Below are positions 1 through 12,500 of a DNA stretch of 64,000 nucleotides, one piece after another (position 1 is the stretch's first letter; each line of letters begins with the position of its first letter). Location: positions 14,129,181-14,193,180 of the forward strand of contig NC_064036.1 of NCBI RefSeq assembly GCF_932526225.1, read 5' to 3'. The notes beneath the pieces were generated by a model. It did not search any database and was not told the origin of the DNA. It saw only the letters and a list, made by a program, of their open reading frames with translations. Both the position numbers and the translations under genes were made by a program. Source of the DNA: Nematostella vectensis (Eukaryota; Cnidaria; Anthozoa; Actiniaria; Edwardsiidae).

Positions 1-516
1 TATCGGAAGTCTCTGTAAGGTATGATTCAATGAAGGGATACATCTAGAAACATGAATATGTATGTCCACATGGTTGCCACCATGCCTATAAAGACCACCT
101 TTTACCTCAGCTTGTATTTAGTCCAGTAATATTGATTATTCCTGGTTTTTCCCTTAAATATCTTCTTCCTGGCATCATACCTGGTCACATCCATGCCCAG
201 TTTCTGTCAGTTTTTTTCCTTACTGTGTTTCCTGCTGTTCTCTACTCCACACAGTTATGCAAGACCCAGACTCAAGCAAAGGTGAGAGAAGGCTCCAGTA
301 ATTATAGCTTCTCTGACTTGATATAACGACAATGATAATAATCAGTTTTCAAAAAATTAATATGGTAGAATTTTTATAATAGTTACTTATCCTGAGTAAA
401 CATGGTGGTAGTATTGAAGTATAGTATAGTATTGAAGTTTTAATCATTAGATTGCATTGTTCAACCAATCACAGTCAGCATTTTATGTGATTGACATGTT
501 TGCAATGTTTTTTTAG

Positions 517-3500
517 AGCATGATTGACAGCTGGTGCACCGATCTCCTCAAGGCCTCAGAGCACCACCTCTCCAGTGTAGTATTGGAATCCACAGGTATT
601 CCAACCCTCCATCTTTTTGTCCAAAGTAATTTACAGATTTCGCATTTCCCTGATAAAAGCTTTTGACAGAAAACGTTTTTTAGAGATAGGATAATTTTAC
701 TTCAAATAAGGAATAATTAATGTGAAGATGACCAAGAAAAATATTCGCTGAAAAATCTAAAAGGTGTACACTTCTGTCAGTATGAGTGTTTTGAACGAAC
801 TTTGTATGGAATCGTTACTTCTATAGTATTTCTTTTTGGTGCAAGGTTTTCTGCCTTGGGCGCGGACGCCCCCTGTACCCACCCCTAGCTATGCAGACTG
901 CAGCCCTTTGATTAATTGCTTTGTTTTGCGCAGGCCATGTTATTGATGATGAAATGCTTGTGAAACATCTCTTCACTGTGGGCGAGGTTGCTCAGGTATG
1001 CAAGGCCAGTCTGCTCAGCACCAAGTTTAATAACCTGAGAATCAGGCCCTCCTATGTTTCTATCGCGCCGGCGAGAAACAAGACAAGGGCCTGATCCAAG
1101 TACTGTTCAAATTGCATGTTCTCATGCCGGATTCCGGCATGGCTCCTGATTGGTCAAAAAAACAAAGGGCACTCGATGGGAGGCGCTCATTGGTTTCGTT
1201 CTGCGTTAGCAGAATCAAAGAAATCGTTTTCTATAACATTTAAAAAAATATATTTTCCTCTCCTCATCTTCTTCGCTTCCGCTTGATACTCGTTAGATGT
1301 TCAAATGTCTTGCCCAGGCCGGCTATTGCGTGTGTTTATTTCTCATTGGTATCGTTTTTCGAAGCGAAGATCTACTAGTTATATCAAAGGCACTGGATGT
1401 CATAGAAGCTGCTTAATACTACAGACATCATTAGTCGTAGCTATAAATTTTTAGACAGACCAGGCGCCAAAAATTCGAGAAATTTGTCTGTGAAAGAAAG
1501 AATAATGCTTATTATTTGCGGCACTACCCGCGAGTTGTTGATTGAGTTAGCTTATCAAATAATGGCATTTGTGTTCAAGCAGCGGTTTATCCATTTAGAC
1601 GAAAAAGCATGTAGTAAATTGGTGATGTGAATATCCTGTAGTAATTTAGTGATGTGTGGATCTGCAGTCATATACTTAAATCGTTTCAAATCATTTAGCA
1701 TAAAGTTACCCTCACCCGGGTTCGTCGTTATTGTTATACATAAATGCTGTTTATAATTGATTTGGGCATTTGATTGTGCCACCACGCGAGTCATTGGAAA
1801 ATTGACAGTCGACGTATTTTAACAGTGGCCTGAAAAGGGGCAGCAGGCGTCACTTCTTGTATTTGTGTCAAGCATACTTTTATTTTTCCTCTCCAACTTT
1901 TGAAAAATAAAATCGCCTGATACTCAGGCTACACGTTTAAATACACATCATTTCACTTAAATATGGAAAAAGAGTTTAAACACGACCTTAAGAATGTCCA
2001 TGTCCTAATCTTTCAAGTCATATATTTTTAATGGCTTATTTGTACATTTGATTTGACAGTTTATATGTTTGATTGACAGCTAGCCCCATGTAGGACCACA
2101 GAGCGCCTTTTCCTTTTAGTGGAGTCTATCCTAGTGTCACAGCCCAACCGCCATCACGATAAGCCTGATCAGGAGCTGCAGGGTAAGTCTGACCAAGGGC
2201 CACAGGGTAAGTCTGACCAAGGGCCACAGGGTAAGTCTGACCAAGGGCCACAGGGTAAGTCTGACCAAGGGCCACAGGGTAAGTCTGACCAAGGGCCACA
2301 GGGTAAGTCTGACCAAGGGCCACAGGGTAAGTCTGACCAGGGGCCACAGGGTAAGTCAGACCAAGGGCCACAGGGTAAGTCTGACCAAGGGCCACAGGGT
2401 AAGTCAGACCAAGGGCCACAGGGTAAGTCTGACCAAGGGCCACAGGGTAAGTCAGACCAAGGGCCACAGGGTAAGTCTGACCAAGGGCCACAAGGTAAGT
2501 CTGACCAAGGGCCACAGGGTAAGTCTGACCAAGGGTCACAGGGTAAGTCTGACCAAGAGTCACAGGGTAAGTCTGACCAAGGGTCACAGGGTATGTCTGA
2601 CCAAGGGCCACAGGGTAAGTCTGACCAAGGGTTACAGGGCAAGTCTGACCAAGGGTTACAGGGCAAGTCTGACCAAGGGTCACAGGGCAAGTCTGACCAA
2701 GAACCACAGGGTAAGTCTGACCAAGGGCCACAGGGTAAGTCTGGCCAAGGGCCACAGGGTAAGTCTGACCAAGGGCCACAGGGTAAGTCTGACCAAGGGC
2801 CACAGGGTAAGTCTGACCAAGGGTCACAGGGTAAATCTGACCAAGGGCCACAGGGTAAGTCTGACCAAGGGCCACAGGGTAAGTCTGACCAAGGGCCACA
2901 GGGTAAGTCTGGCCAAGGGCCACAGGGTAAGTCTGGCCAAGGGCCACAGGGTAAGTCTGACCAACGGCCACAGGGTAAGTCTGACCAACGGCCACAGGGT
3001 AAGTCTGACCAAGGGCCACAGGGCAAGTCTGACTAAGGGTTACAGGGCAAGTCTGACTAAGGGTTACAGGGTAAGTCTGGCCAAGGGCCACAGGGTAAGT
3101 CAGACCAAGGGCCACAGGGCAAGTCTGACCAAGGGCCACAATAAGTCTGTGTTTGTTCCTTCCATCAGGTGACGGTGCCCCACTGAACCAGTGCAATCTA
3201 TCAGCGACTGTCAAGGCTCATGCATTCGTCACCCTTGGTATGTCAAGTTTGAGAAGAGCCTCATGATCTTGCGTGGTGGTAATGCCAACTGTCAAATGAT
3301 AGTTCCACTCCAAAAAATCCCAGGGATCTCAGGCATCATACAGTATTTCTTCTCAGTGCAGGAAAAAAATTGAGAAATCATGCAGCTAGTGTACTCATGA
3401 TTTTTATTAATGATTAAAACGAATTGCCTTATCGAATTCTGTATAATGACTTCATTCATAACTCTCGTACCCAGGAAAGCTGTGCCTACAGAACGAGCGA

Positions 3501-6500
3501 CTCGCCAAGCAGTGCATTGCAGCCCTCGCGCGCGAGCTTGAAATGTCAGAAGATGCTGCGATACGCAACAACATCGTGGTGGTCATGTGTGACCTGTGTG
3601 TGCGATACACAAGTCTCGTGGATCGCTATATTCCTAACATAGCCACGTGTTTACGCGACAAGGCACCTCTCGTGCGCAGGCAGACGCTCACACTACTCAC
3701 GCATCTGTTGCAGGTGAGTTGCATATCTGTTTTAGGTGGGTTGTGTGTCTGTCGCATGGGAGTTGCGCTTTTGTTGTAGGTGAATTGAATATCTAACACT
3801 GGTGTGTTGTGTTTTTTTTGGCGCAGGTGATTTGTGCATATGTTGTAGTTCTAATCAAGTTTCAATCGTTGCACAGAATTATCATGGTTGCGTGTGACAT
3901 GATTTTTCGAGTTGACATACTTGCCTAAGCAAACAAGTATGTTTTATCTCTAATGATGTCCTCTCATTGTTTGTTTGTTTGTCTGTTTGTTTCCTCTGTA
4001 GGAAGACTATGTGAAGTGGAAAGGCTCACTTTTCTACCATTTCATCACTGCACTTGTAGACGAAGACGTCGAGATACGAAAGTTTGGTAATATGACATCA
4101 CACAATACCAAGTCACTCAAACAATCCATTATCCATCTGCTGATTCAAGCAAGTGTCTGAAATACGTTCAATCAAAGTTGTTAATAAAGTATTGGACTTC
4201 AATTGTGAATAGTTATTTTGCGGTTTTCTTGCAAATAGACTGTTCTATTTTCATTAAGCAAAAGATTGATGATCGACATTCTTATGAAACCTGGTTGCTT
4301 AATATATCTAAATACCTAAATACAGGACTTCAAGGAAAAGCAAATATTTTGGGACTTTGTAAGGTGGCTGCTAAATAGAGGCTTGCTCCTTTGGTGAACA
4401 CTTATTATGCCTAGTTCAACTAGTGACATAATGTCATTGGCGTGTGCACCCTTATGTTCATATGTTCAAGTATGAATGGTTCAACATTTTGACAGAAGCT
4501 CAACATAAAGACATGAACATAACGACATCAGAGGAAAAAAACTGTTTTTATTTTATGTCATTATGTCCATGTTGTTATGTCGGGCTTAAAAGAGTGCGTG
4601 CACCCATGTCGTTATGTCACTAGTGTGCACTAGAGCATTAGAGCAAACCTGTTATGCCTAATGCACACTAGCAACATAACGACAGGGGCGTGCGCACTCT
4701 TATCTTCGACATAACGACACGGACAAAACGACATATGAGAAAAACATGTTTTTTTTTTCTTTTATGTCATTATGTCCTTGTCGTTATGTCGGGCTAAACA
4801 TAGTGCGCACACCCATGTCGTTATGTCGTTATGTCGCTAGTGTGGACTAGGCATTAGAGGCACCACTTTCGATTCTTGCCTCTCCTTCTTATGTAACGCT
4901 TTTTTCCTCAGCCGATTTTTGTTTGGTACATCTGCTTCTAACCAGACATCCAGGGATGTTTCACCAACACTTTGTTGAGTGTATTTTCCACTTCAATTCC
5001 TACGATAAGCATAAAGGTGCGATCAACCTATGATTTAGCTATGGTGTGTGTGAGAGGCCATGGTGTATGGGTGAGTGGCCATGGTGTATGGGTGAGTGGC
5101 CATGGTGTATGGGTGAGTGGCCATGGTGTATGGGTGTGTGACCATGGTGTATGTATGAGTGGCCATGGTGTATGAGTGGCCATGGTGTATGTATGAGTGG
5201 CCATGGTGTATGTATGAGTGGCCATGGTGTATGTATGAGTGGCCATGGTGTATGGGTGAGTGGCCATGGTGTATGGGTGAGTGGCCATGGTGTATGTATG
5301 AGTGGCCATGGTGTATGGGTGAGTGGCCATGGTGTATGGGTGAGTGGCCATTGTGTATGTATGAGTGGCCATGGTGTATGTATGAGTGTCCATGGTGTAT
5401 GTATGAGTGGCCATGGTGTATGTATGAGTGGCCATGGTGTAGGGGTGAGTGGCCATGGTGTATGGGTGAGTGGCCATTGTGTATGTGTGAGTGACCATGG
5501 TATAAGGGTGAGTGACCATGGTTTAAGGGTGAGTGACCATGGTGTATATGTGAGTCAGGGAGAGAGATTTGTAGAGGGTTTGATGGAGGAAGTCATATAA
5601 ATAAATTAATTAACAACCTAAATATGTTATTTTCTCCAGTTTTCAACAAATTCCCACAGAGCGCCCTAGAGAAAACGTTGTTCTCTCTCAAGGGTGATAT
5701 CAATGCCAGGTACGCCATCCCTGTAGACATTTTATTGAATTATAGCATAGAAATTATATCATGTAATTATTTATTAGGTACTTTGGATAAATACAAGCCA
5801 TAGTATGCTGTTACATCATACCTTATATGTTGCAGTAAACGTGCCATCCTCTACCAGTTCCTGCTTTCCCATATGAAGGATGAGGACAGATTCAACTTGA
5901 CGGGAAAGCTTTGTCAGGAGGTACGCCTAGAGGGGGTTGGAAGTGGAAACCCATTTGCACAGCCCTATGACGTGAGGGGGAGGGGAATTGGGAGGGGGTA
6001 AGATAGATTCAACTTGATGGGGAAGCTGTGTCAGGAGGTACGCCTAGAGGGGGTTGGAAGTAAAAACCCATTTGCACAGCCCTATGACGTGAGGGGGAGG
6101 GGAATTGGGAGGGGGTAAGATAGATTCAACTTGATGGGGAAGCTGTGTCAGGAGGTACGCCTAGAGGGGGTTGGAAGTGGAAACCCATTTGCACAGCCCT
6201 ACGATGTGAGGGGGAGGGGGAGGAGGTAAGAAAGCTATGTCAGGAGGAACACCTAGATGCCATTTGTTATTGCAGTATATTGGGTTGATATGACAGCACG
6301 GTATTTGACTTGTACATATTAACCACATGATTTTCCTTAGGTTCTTGGTGCTATTACGGATGGGGCAATACCGCTAGACGAGGACTCTGGTTCACTGCTT
6401 AAGGATACACTGACCATCTTGAACAGCAGGGTTATTTTGATTATCTGTCGGTTTTTATTGGATTTTTATCTTAAACAGCAAGGTCGTTGTTTTGTCAGTG

Positions 6501-9500
6501 TAACCATATGTCGTCCTGTCTGCTTTGTTTCTCCCATTGCTCAAATAAATCTTTTGCCATCCATGTCTGTTCTAACTTGCTCATTTAACACAGGGTATCA
6601 AGCTGTCGAGCATGCGCGCGAAGGCGGCAGATGAGATGGCAGACGAGGGTGATGACGCTGGCGCCGCTATAGTGCAGGCTCGCAACAAATTCCTTACTCA
6701 GGTATCTTAAATGGGTCTTGATTGTTTGGTCCTGTTTTTTTTTTTATATTAAAATCCCAGCTATTTCTCAAAAGTGCACACAAATTTCTAGCTCAGGTAT
6801 CTGAAATGTGTTTTTATTGTATTTGTTTCTGTTTTAAAATATCAATATCCCAGCTATTTTCTCAAAAAGGTGATCTCTATAATGTTTTATGCATCCTCTC
6901 TCGTCCTCTGTCAACAATGGTCACATGTTTGTTCTTGTCCAATCAGGTGCTTAAGAAGAACATGATCGAGAACATCATTCCGATCATCATCGAGCTCAAG
7001 CACATGGTAAGTAGTCCCCAGATGTTGTGCACATGGTGAGTAGTCCCCAGATGTTGTGCACATGTTGAGTAGTCCCTGGATGTTGTGCACATGTTGAGTA
7101 ACCCCCGGATGTTGTGAACATGTTGAGTAGTCCCCGGATGTTGTGCACATGGTGAGTAATCCCCGGATGTTGTGCACATGGTGAGTAGTCCCCGGATGTT
7201 GTGCACATTGTGAGTAGTCCCCGGATGTTGTGAACATGTTGAGTAGTCCCCAGATGTTGTGCACATGGTGAGTAGTCCCCGGATGTTGTGCACATGGTGA
7301 GTAATCCCCGGATGTTGTGCACAAACAAGACAAAACTCGTCTTTGCTGCGTTTGTTGCTCAATCTTTTTAGTGACGTTTTAGGTGATTGAAATTGAACAG
7401 TTGTTGTTTTTTTTTCGAAGAGGAGAACTAACCGGAGTTTGATTCATGATTTCCGACTAAACCCATGCAAAGCATATTGGCAGCTTTCGCGCGATGGTAC
7501 GGGTTTTGGCACGTCGGTCGCTTATTAACGCTCACGCATGCGCAACAGAAACAGTCTCGACCCATGGCAGAGGTATCTTTTCCTCGCGAACTCCAGCCCA
7601 GCGAAATACAGAGAAAAGAGGCCTCTGCTAGCAGGGAAAGTAGTCCCCAGATGTTGTGCACATGGTGAGTAATCCCCGGATGTTGTGCACATGGTGAGTA
7701 GTCCCCGGATGTTGTGCACATGGTGAGTAGTCCCCAGATGTTGTGCACATGGTGAGTAACCCCCAGATGTTGTGCACATGTTGAGTAATCCCCGGATGTT
7801 GTGCACATGGTGAGTAATCCCCGGATGTTGTGCACATGGTGAGTAGTCCCCAGATGTTGTGCACATGGTGAGTAGTCCCCGGATGTTGTGCACATGGTGA
7901 GTAATCCCCGGATGTTGTGCACATGGTGAGTAGTCCCCAGATGTTGTGCACATGGTGAGTAGTCCCCGGATGTTGTGCACATGTTGAGTAACCCCCGGAT
8001 GTTGTGCACATGGTGAGTAGTCCCCAGATGTTGTGCACATGGTGAGTAGTCCCCGGATGTTGTGCACATGGTGAGTAATCCCCGGATGTTGTGCACATGG
8101 TGAGTAGTCCCCAGATGTTGTGCACATGGTGAGTAGTCCCCGGATGTTGTGCACATGGTGAGTAATCCCCGGATGTTGTGCACATGGTGAGTAGTCCCCA
8201 GATGTTGTGCACATGGTGAGTAGTCCCCGGATGTTGTGCACATGTTGAGTAACCCCCGGATGTTGTGCACATGGTGAGTAGTCCCCAGATGTTGTGCACA
8301 TGGTGAGTAGTCCCCGGATGTTGTGCACATGGTGAGTAATCCCTGGATGTTGTGCACATGGTGAGTAGTCCCCGGATGTTGTGCACATGGTGAGTAATCC
8401 CCGGATGTTGTGCACATGGTGAGTAGTCCCCAGATGTTGTGCACATGGTGAGTAGTCCCCGGATGTTGTGCACATGTTGAGTAGTCCAAGGATGTTGTGC
8501 ACATGTTGAGTAACCCCCGGATGTTGTGAACATGTTGAGTAGTCCCCGGATGTTGTGCACATGGTGAGTAATCCCCGGATGTTGTGCACATGGTGAGTAG
8601 TCCCCGGATGTTGTGCACATTGTGAGTAGTCCCCGGATGTTGTGAACATGTTGAGTAGTCCCCAGATGTTGTGCACATGGTGAGTAGTCCCCGGATGTTG
8701 TGCACATGGTGAGTAATCCCCGGATGTTGTGCACAAACAAGACAAAACTCGTCTTTGCTGCGTTTGTTGCTCAATCTTTTTAGTGACGTTTTAGGTGATT
8801 GAAATTGAACAGTTGTTGTTTTTTTTTCGAAGAGGAGAACTAACCGGAGTTTGATTCATGATTTCCGACTAAACCCATGCAAAGCATATTGGCAGCTTTC
8901 GCGCGATGGTACGGGTTTTGGCACGTCGGTCGCTTATTAACGCTCACGCATGCGCAACAGAAACAGTCTCGACCCATGGCAGAGGTATCTTTTCCTCGCG
9001 AACTCCAGCCCAGCGAAATACAGAGAAAAGAGGCCTCTGCTAGCAGGGAAAGTAGTCCCCAGATGTTGTGCACATGGTGAGTAATCCCCGGATGTTGTGC
9101 ACATGGTGAGTAGTCCCCGGATGTTGTGCACATGGTGAGTAGTCCCCAGATGTTGTGCACATGGTGAGTAACCCCCAGATGTTGTGCACATGTTGAGTAA
9201 TCCCCGGATGTTGTGCACATGGTGAGTAATCCCCGGATGTTGTGCACATGGTGAGTAGTCCCCAGATGTTGTGCACATGGTGAGTAGTCCCCGGATGTTG
9301 TGCACATGGTGAGTAATCCCCGGATGTTGTGCACATGGTGAGTAGTCCCCAGATGTTGTGCACATGGTGAGTAGTCCCCGGATGTTGTGCACATGTTGAG
9401 TAACCCCCGGATGTTGTGCACATGGTGAGTAGTCCCCAGATGTTGTGCACATGGTGAGTAGTCCCCGGATGTTGTGCACATGGTGAGTAATCCCCGGATG

Positions 9501-12500
9501 TTGTGCACATGGTGAGTAGTCCCCAGATGTTGTGCACATGGTGAGTAGTCCCCGGATGTTGTGCACATGTTGAGTAGTCCAAGGATGTTGTGCACATGGT
9601 GAGTAGTCCCCAGATGTTGTGCACATGTTGAGTAGTCCCCGGATGTTGTGCACATGGTGAGTAGTCCCCGGATGTTGTGCACAGGTGAGTAGTCCCCAGA
9701 TGTTGTGAACATGTTGAGTAGTCCCCGGATGTTGTGCACATGTTGAGTAGTCCCCGGATGTTGTGCACATGGTGAGTAGTCCCCGGATGTTGTGCACATG
9801 GTGAGTAGTCCCCGGATGTTGTGAACATGTTGAGTTGTCCCCGGATGTTGTGCTCATGGCTAGTAGTCCCCGGCTGTTGTGCACATGTCGAGTAGTTCCC
9901 GGTTGTTGTGCACATGTTGAATAGTCCCTGGTGTTGTGCACATCGTGAGTAGTGCCCGGATGTTGCACATGTCTGTTTCTCCCTGTCACATGATGCACTG
10001 ATGCACATGGTTTATGATGTTTACAGTTCGAGAAGCATCGATCCCCGATGCTTGGACACTTGATGGCTTACCTAAAAGAAGTCATGAAAGATTACCGAGA
10101 TGAAGTACAAGGTGAGATACGTACTTGTTCAGGGGAAGGGGGCGGGGGAGGAGAAGGGGACCTAACAGAAGTTATGAAAGATTTCCGAGACGAAGTACAA
10201 GGTGAGATACGTACTTGTCCAGGGGAAGGGGGAGGAGAAGGGAGAGGGGGCGGGGGAGGAGAAGGGGACCTAACAGAAGTTATGAAAGATTACCGAGATG
10301 AAGTACAAGGTGAGATACGTACTTACGCAGTGGAAGGGGGAGGGGCCTAACAGAAGTTATGAAAAACAATGGTGATAAACGTACTTACCCTGGGGGACAC
10401 GGAAGGGGGAAGGGAACCTTAAAATAGGGGAACTGGGGGGCTAAGTGAAGTTAAAAAGAACTACCCAAATTAGTACAAGGTGTGATGGTGGTGGAGGGGA
10501 GGAGGTCATGTAAGAAAACCAAGGCGAAGTGCAAGATTAGCGTACCCAGCCAGGGCGAGAGAAGAGGGAGACATATTTGCACTTCCCTGGAGGAGTGTAG
10601 CAGCTAGATTGCGACAATAGCAAATAGCAGTATTAACGGGTTGTTCTTCTAGATGTGTTGTCTGGTGACCGGCAACTCGCTAATGAGATCGAGTTTGACT
10701 TGCGAAAATACGAGGAGCAACAGAAGGAACTAGAGGAGCAACGGCAGAGAGCTCGCAATACGCCTCAGCCACAGGTTAGACGCGACAGGAAAACGTATTT
10801 GAAAAAAAACCGCACTGTAGACCACAACTTGGATGCAACATGTGCCATGACGCTAGCAAGTACGTTACGACTTTTTTGCAAAATATCACAGAACTATGAT
10901 TGATATGGGTGCAACATAGACCATTTTATTATACTGTATACATACTGAGAAATCCTCACTGAAAACATATTCAGTACATTTTCGTTCGTTCACTGGTCTC
11001 AGCAAATCAGAGGCGCGAACGATGTTTTTTAACCGTGAAGAAAAGTCGTTCGCGGTTCTGATTGGACGAACGATGTTTTTTCACTGCACTTGAATGGCTT
11101 CAATCCCAACGCGGGGAGACGGGTGGCTTTGCATGTCACTTTTGGTATTGAGCTCTATTGAGCGAGAGAATGAAATTTAACTTTGAAAATTGAATACAAA
11201 GCGTTCAAAATGGAAGGCAATAGATTTGCTAATCTCAATGACACTCTAGAGGATTATGTAGAAAGTCTTGAAAACAAGAATACGAAGGGAAAAACCGAGC
11301 GAGATGTAATGCTGTTAAAACGCTATCTAACATCACAGTCTTGTGCATGACATTAGCAAGACAGATTCATTTCAATGTAAGTTTCTGTCTGTCTTCAACT
11401 GAACCGTCGAACAGCACAAACCTCGGAGCCTCTGCAGACAAGTCTAAAAAAATGTTATGTAATAAGCTTATTGTAAATTTCTCAGTATGTATATAATAAA
11501 CAAAATACAGCATGAAAAGTGCTTTGTACAGTTTTTATTCACTCGTTGTTTTGTTCGCTGCGCTCCCTCGATAATTTTTTGATGCTGCACAACTCGTGAA
11601 TAAAAACCGTACGCACGCACTTTCCATGTAGTATTCTCTATAACGTCAATTAGGGTTCGCATTTTACACTCGGAATATATCCTACACTCAGCGTCCCTGG
11701 TAACGTACATTGGCCAAGCAAGTCACGCAACAAGTCACGCTTATTGTTCGTGCCTCACGGCCCTGTACGCGGACATCTTGTGGAGTATTTTTGTTACGTT
11801 ATTCTACTGTATAACTCGTTTATTCTATTCTATTCTATTTGAAGCCCCCTGGATCAGGTCGCCGCACGGCCACCCCCACCACGCCCTGTCGCTCGTCTGG
11901 TCAGTTTGTCACCCCTCAGCTGCGATCTCCGATGCCCGGTAAGTAATCAAGCCTCGATTTTCAACTCCGACCCGGTCGAAGGGTCATCGAGCTTGCGTTT
12001 TTATCATATACCTGTAGACTACAGTGTCTCCCAGTGTCTTCCATATCCTGCAAACTTGGAATGATGGAAGTTACGTTATTACGAGCCAGTACGAAAACGT
12101 ACTTATACCCCGTAATTCGAAAACGTACAGAAGTGATTGCAACTTTATTTTAGGGTCCAGGTACGGCTACTTTTCTCTAACATTAAACAACGAAAGACGA
12201 AACGTTTCTTACTTTATCGATGATTTAACTTGATTTTTCTTTTAGAAATTCAATATTTGGAATAACTCCCCTATATCAAATTCGAGTCCCAAACCGTACA
12301 AAAGTGAATTGAGACTTTGTTCTAGGATCGTGTCCAGGTAGCCCAGCACAGAATGTGCAAGTCTTGCCCAAGACTCCTGCGGCCCAAAGTCGCCGACATA
12401 CCCTGGCGTCTGCGGCACTCATCAAGTCCGCACGCAAAGCCATGGAAGACGCGCGCAGGGTATCAGAAGACAGGAAAAGGAAGAGCATGCTGCCAGCCAC

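Larger units (their letters stand above)
7001..9985 (+). repeat. 29-bp minisatellite seeded on exon tail CACATG and donor GTAAGT
   Basis: Exon 6947-7006 ends CACATG and its donor is GTAAGTAGTCC. The 29-bp unit starts GTGAGTAGTCCCC and ends TTGTGCACATG, so each unit rebuilds CACATG|GTGAGT. It covers 7007-7320, 7640-8732 and 9052-9985, interrupted twice by a 320-bp spacer. A higher-order duplication of 1412 bp repeats spacer plus neighbouring units. The last units before 9985 are the most diverged. Open frames of 300-450 codons on the minus strand arise only because the unit lacks stops there. Confidence 0.96.

Noticed and set aside
2119-3036. KSDQGPQG repeat read as a collagen-like or silk-like gene
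   Set aside because: It begins inside an NCAPD3 exon and every unit starts with a strong donor; it is an intronic array unless RNA shows retention.
2126-3214. Minus-strand 285- and 362-codon frames across the 24-bp array
   Set aside because: Periodicity artefact of a stop-free 24-bp unit; the + strand context is an NCAPD3 intron.
7001-9985. CRISPR-like array
   Set aside because: There are no unique spacers between repeats, the unit is contiguous, and the setting is an animal intron.
7428-10008. Minus-strand frames of 300-450 codons in the 29-bp array
   Set aside because: All three frames are open because 29 bp cycles through them; no gene-like composition.
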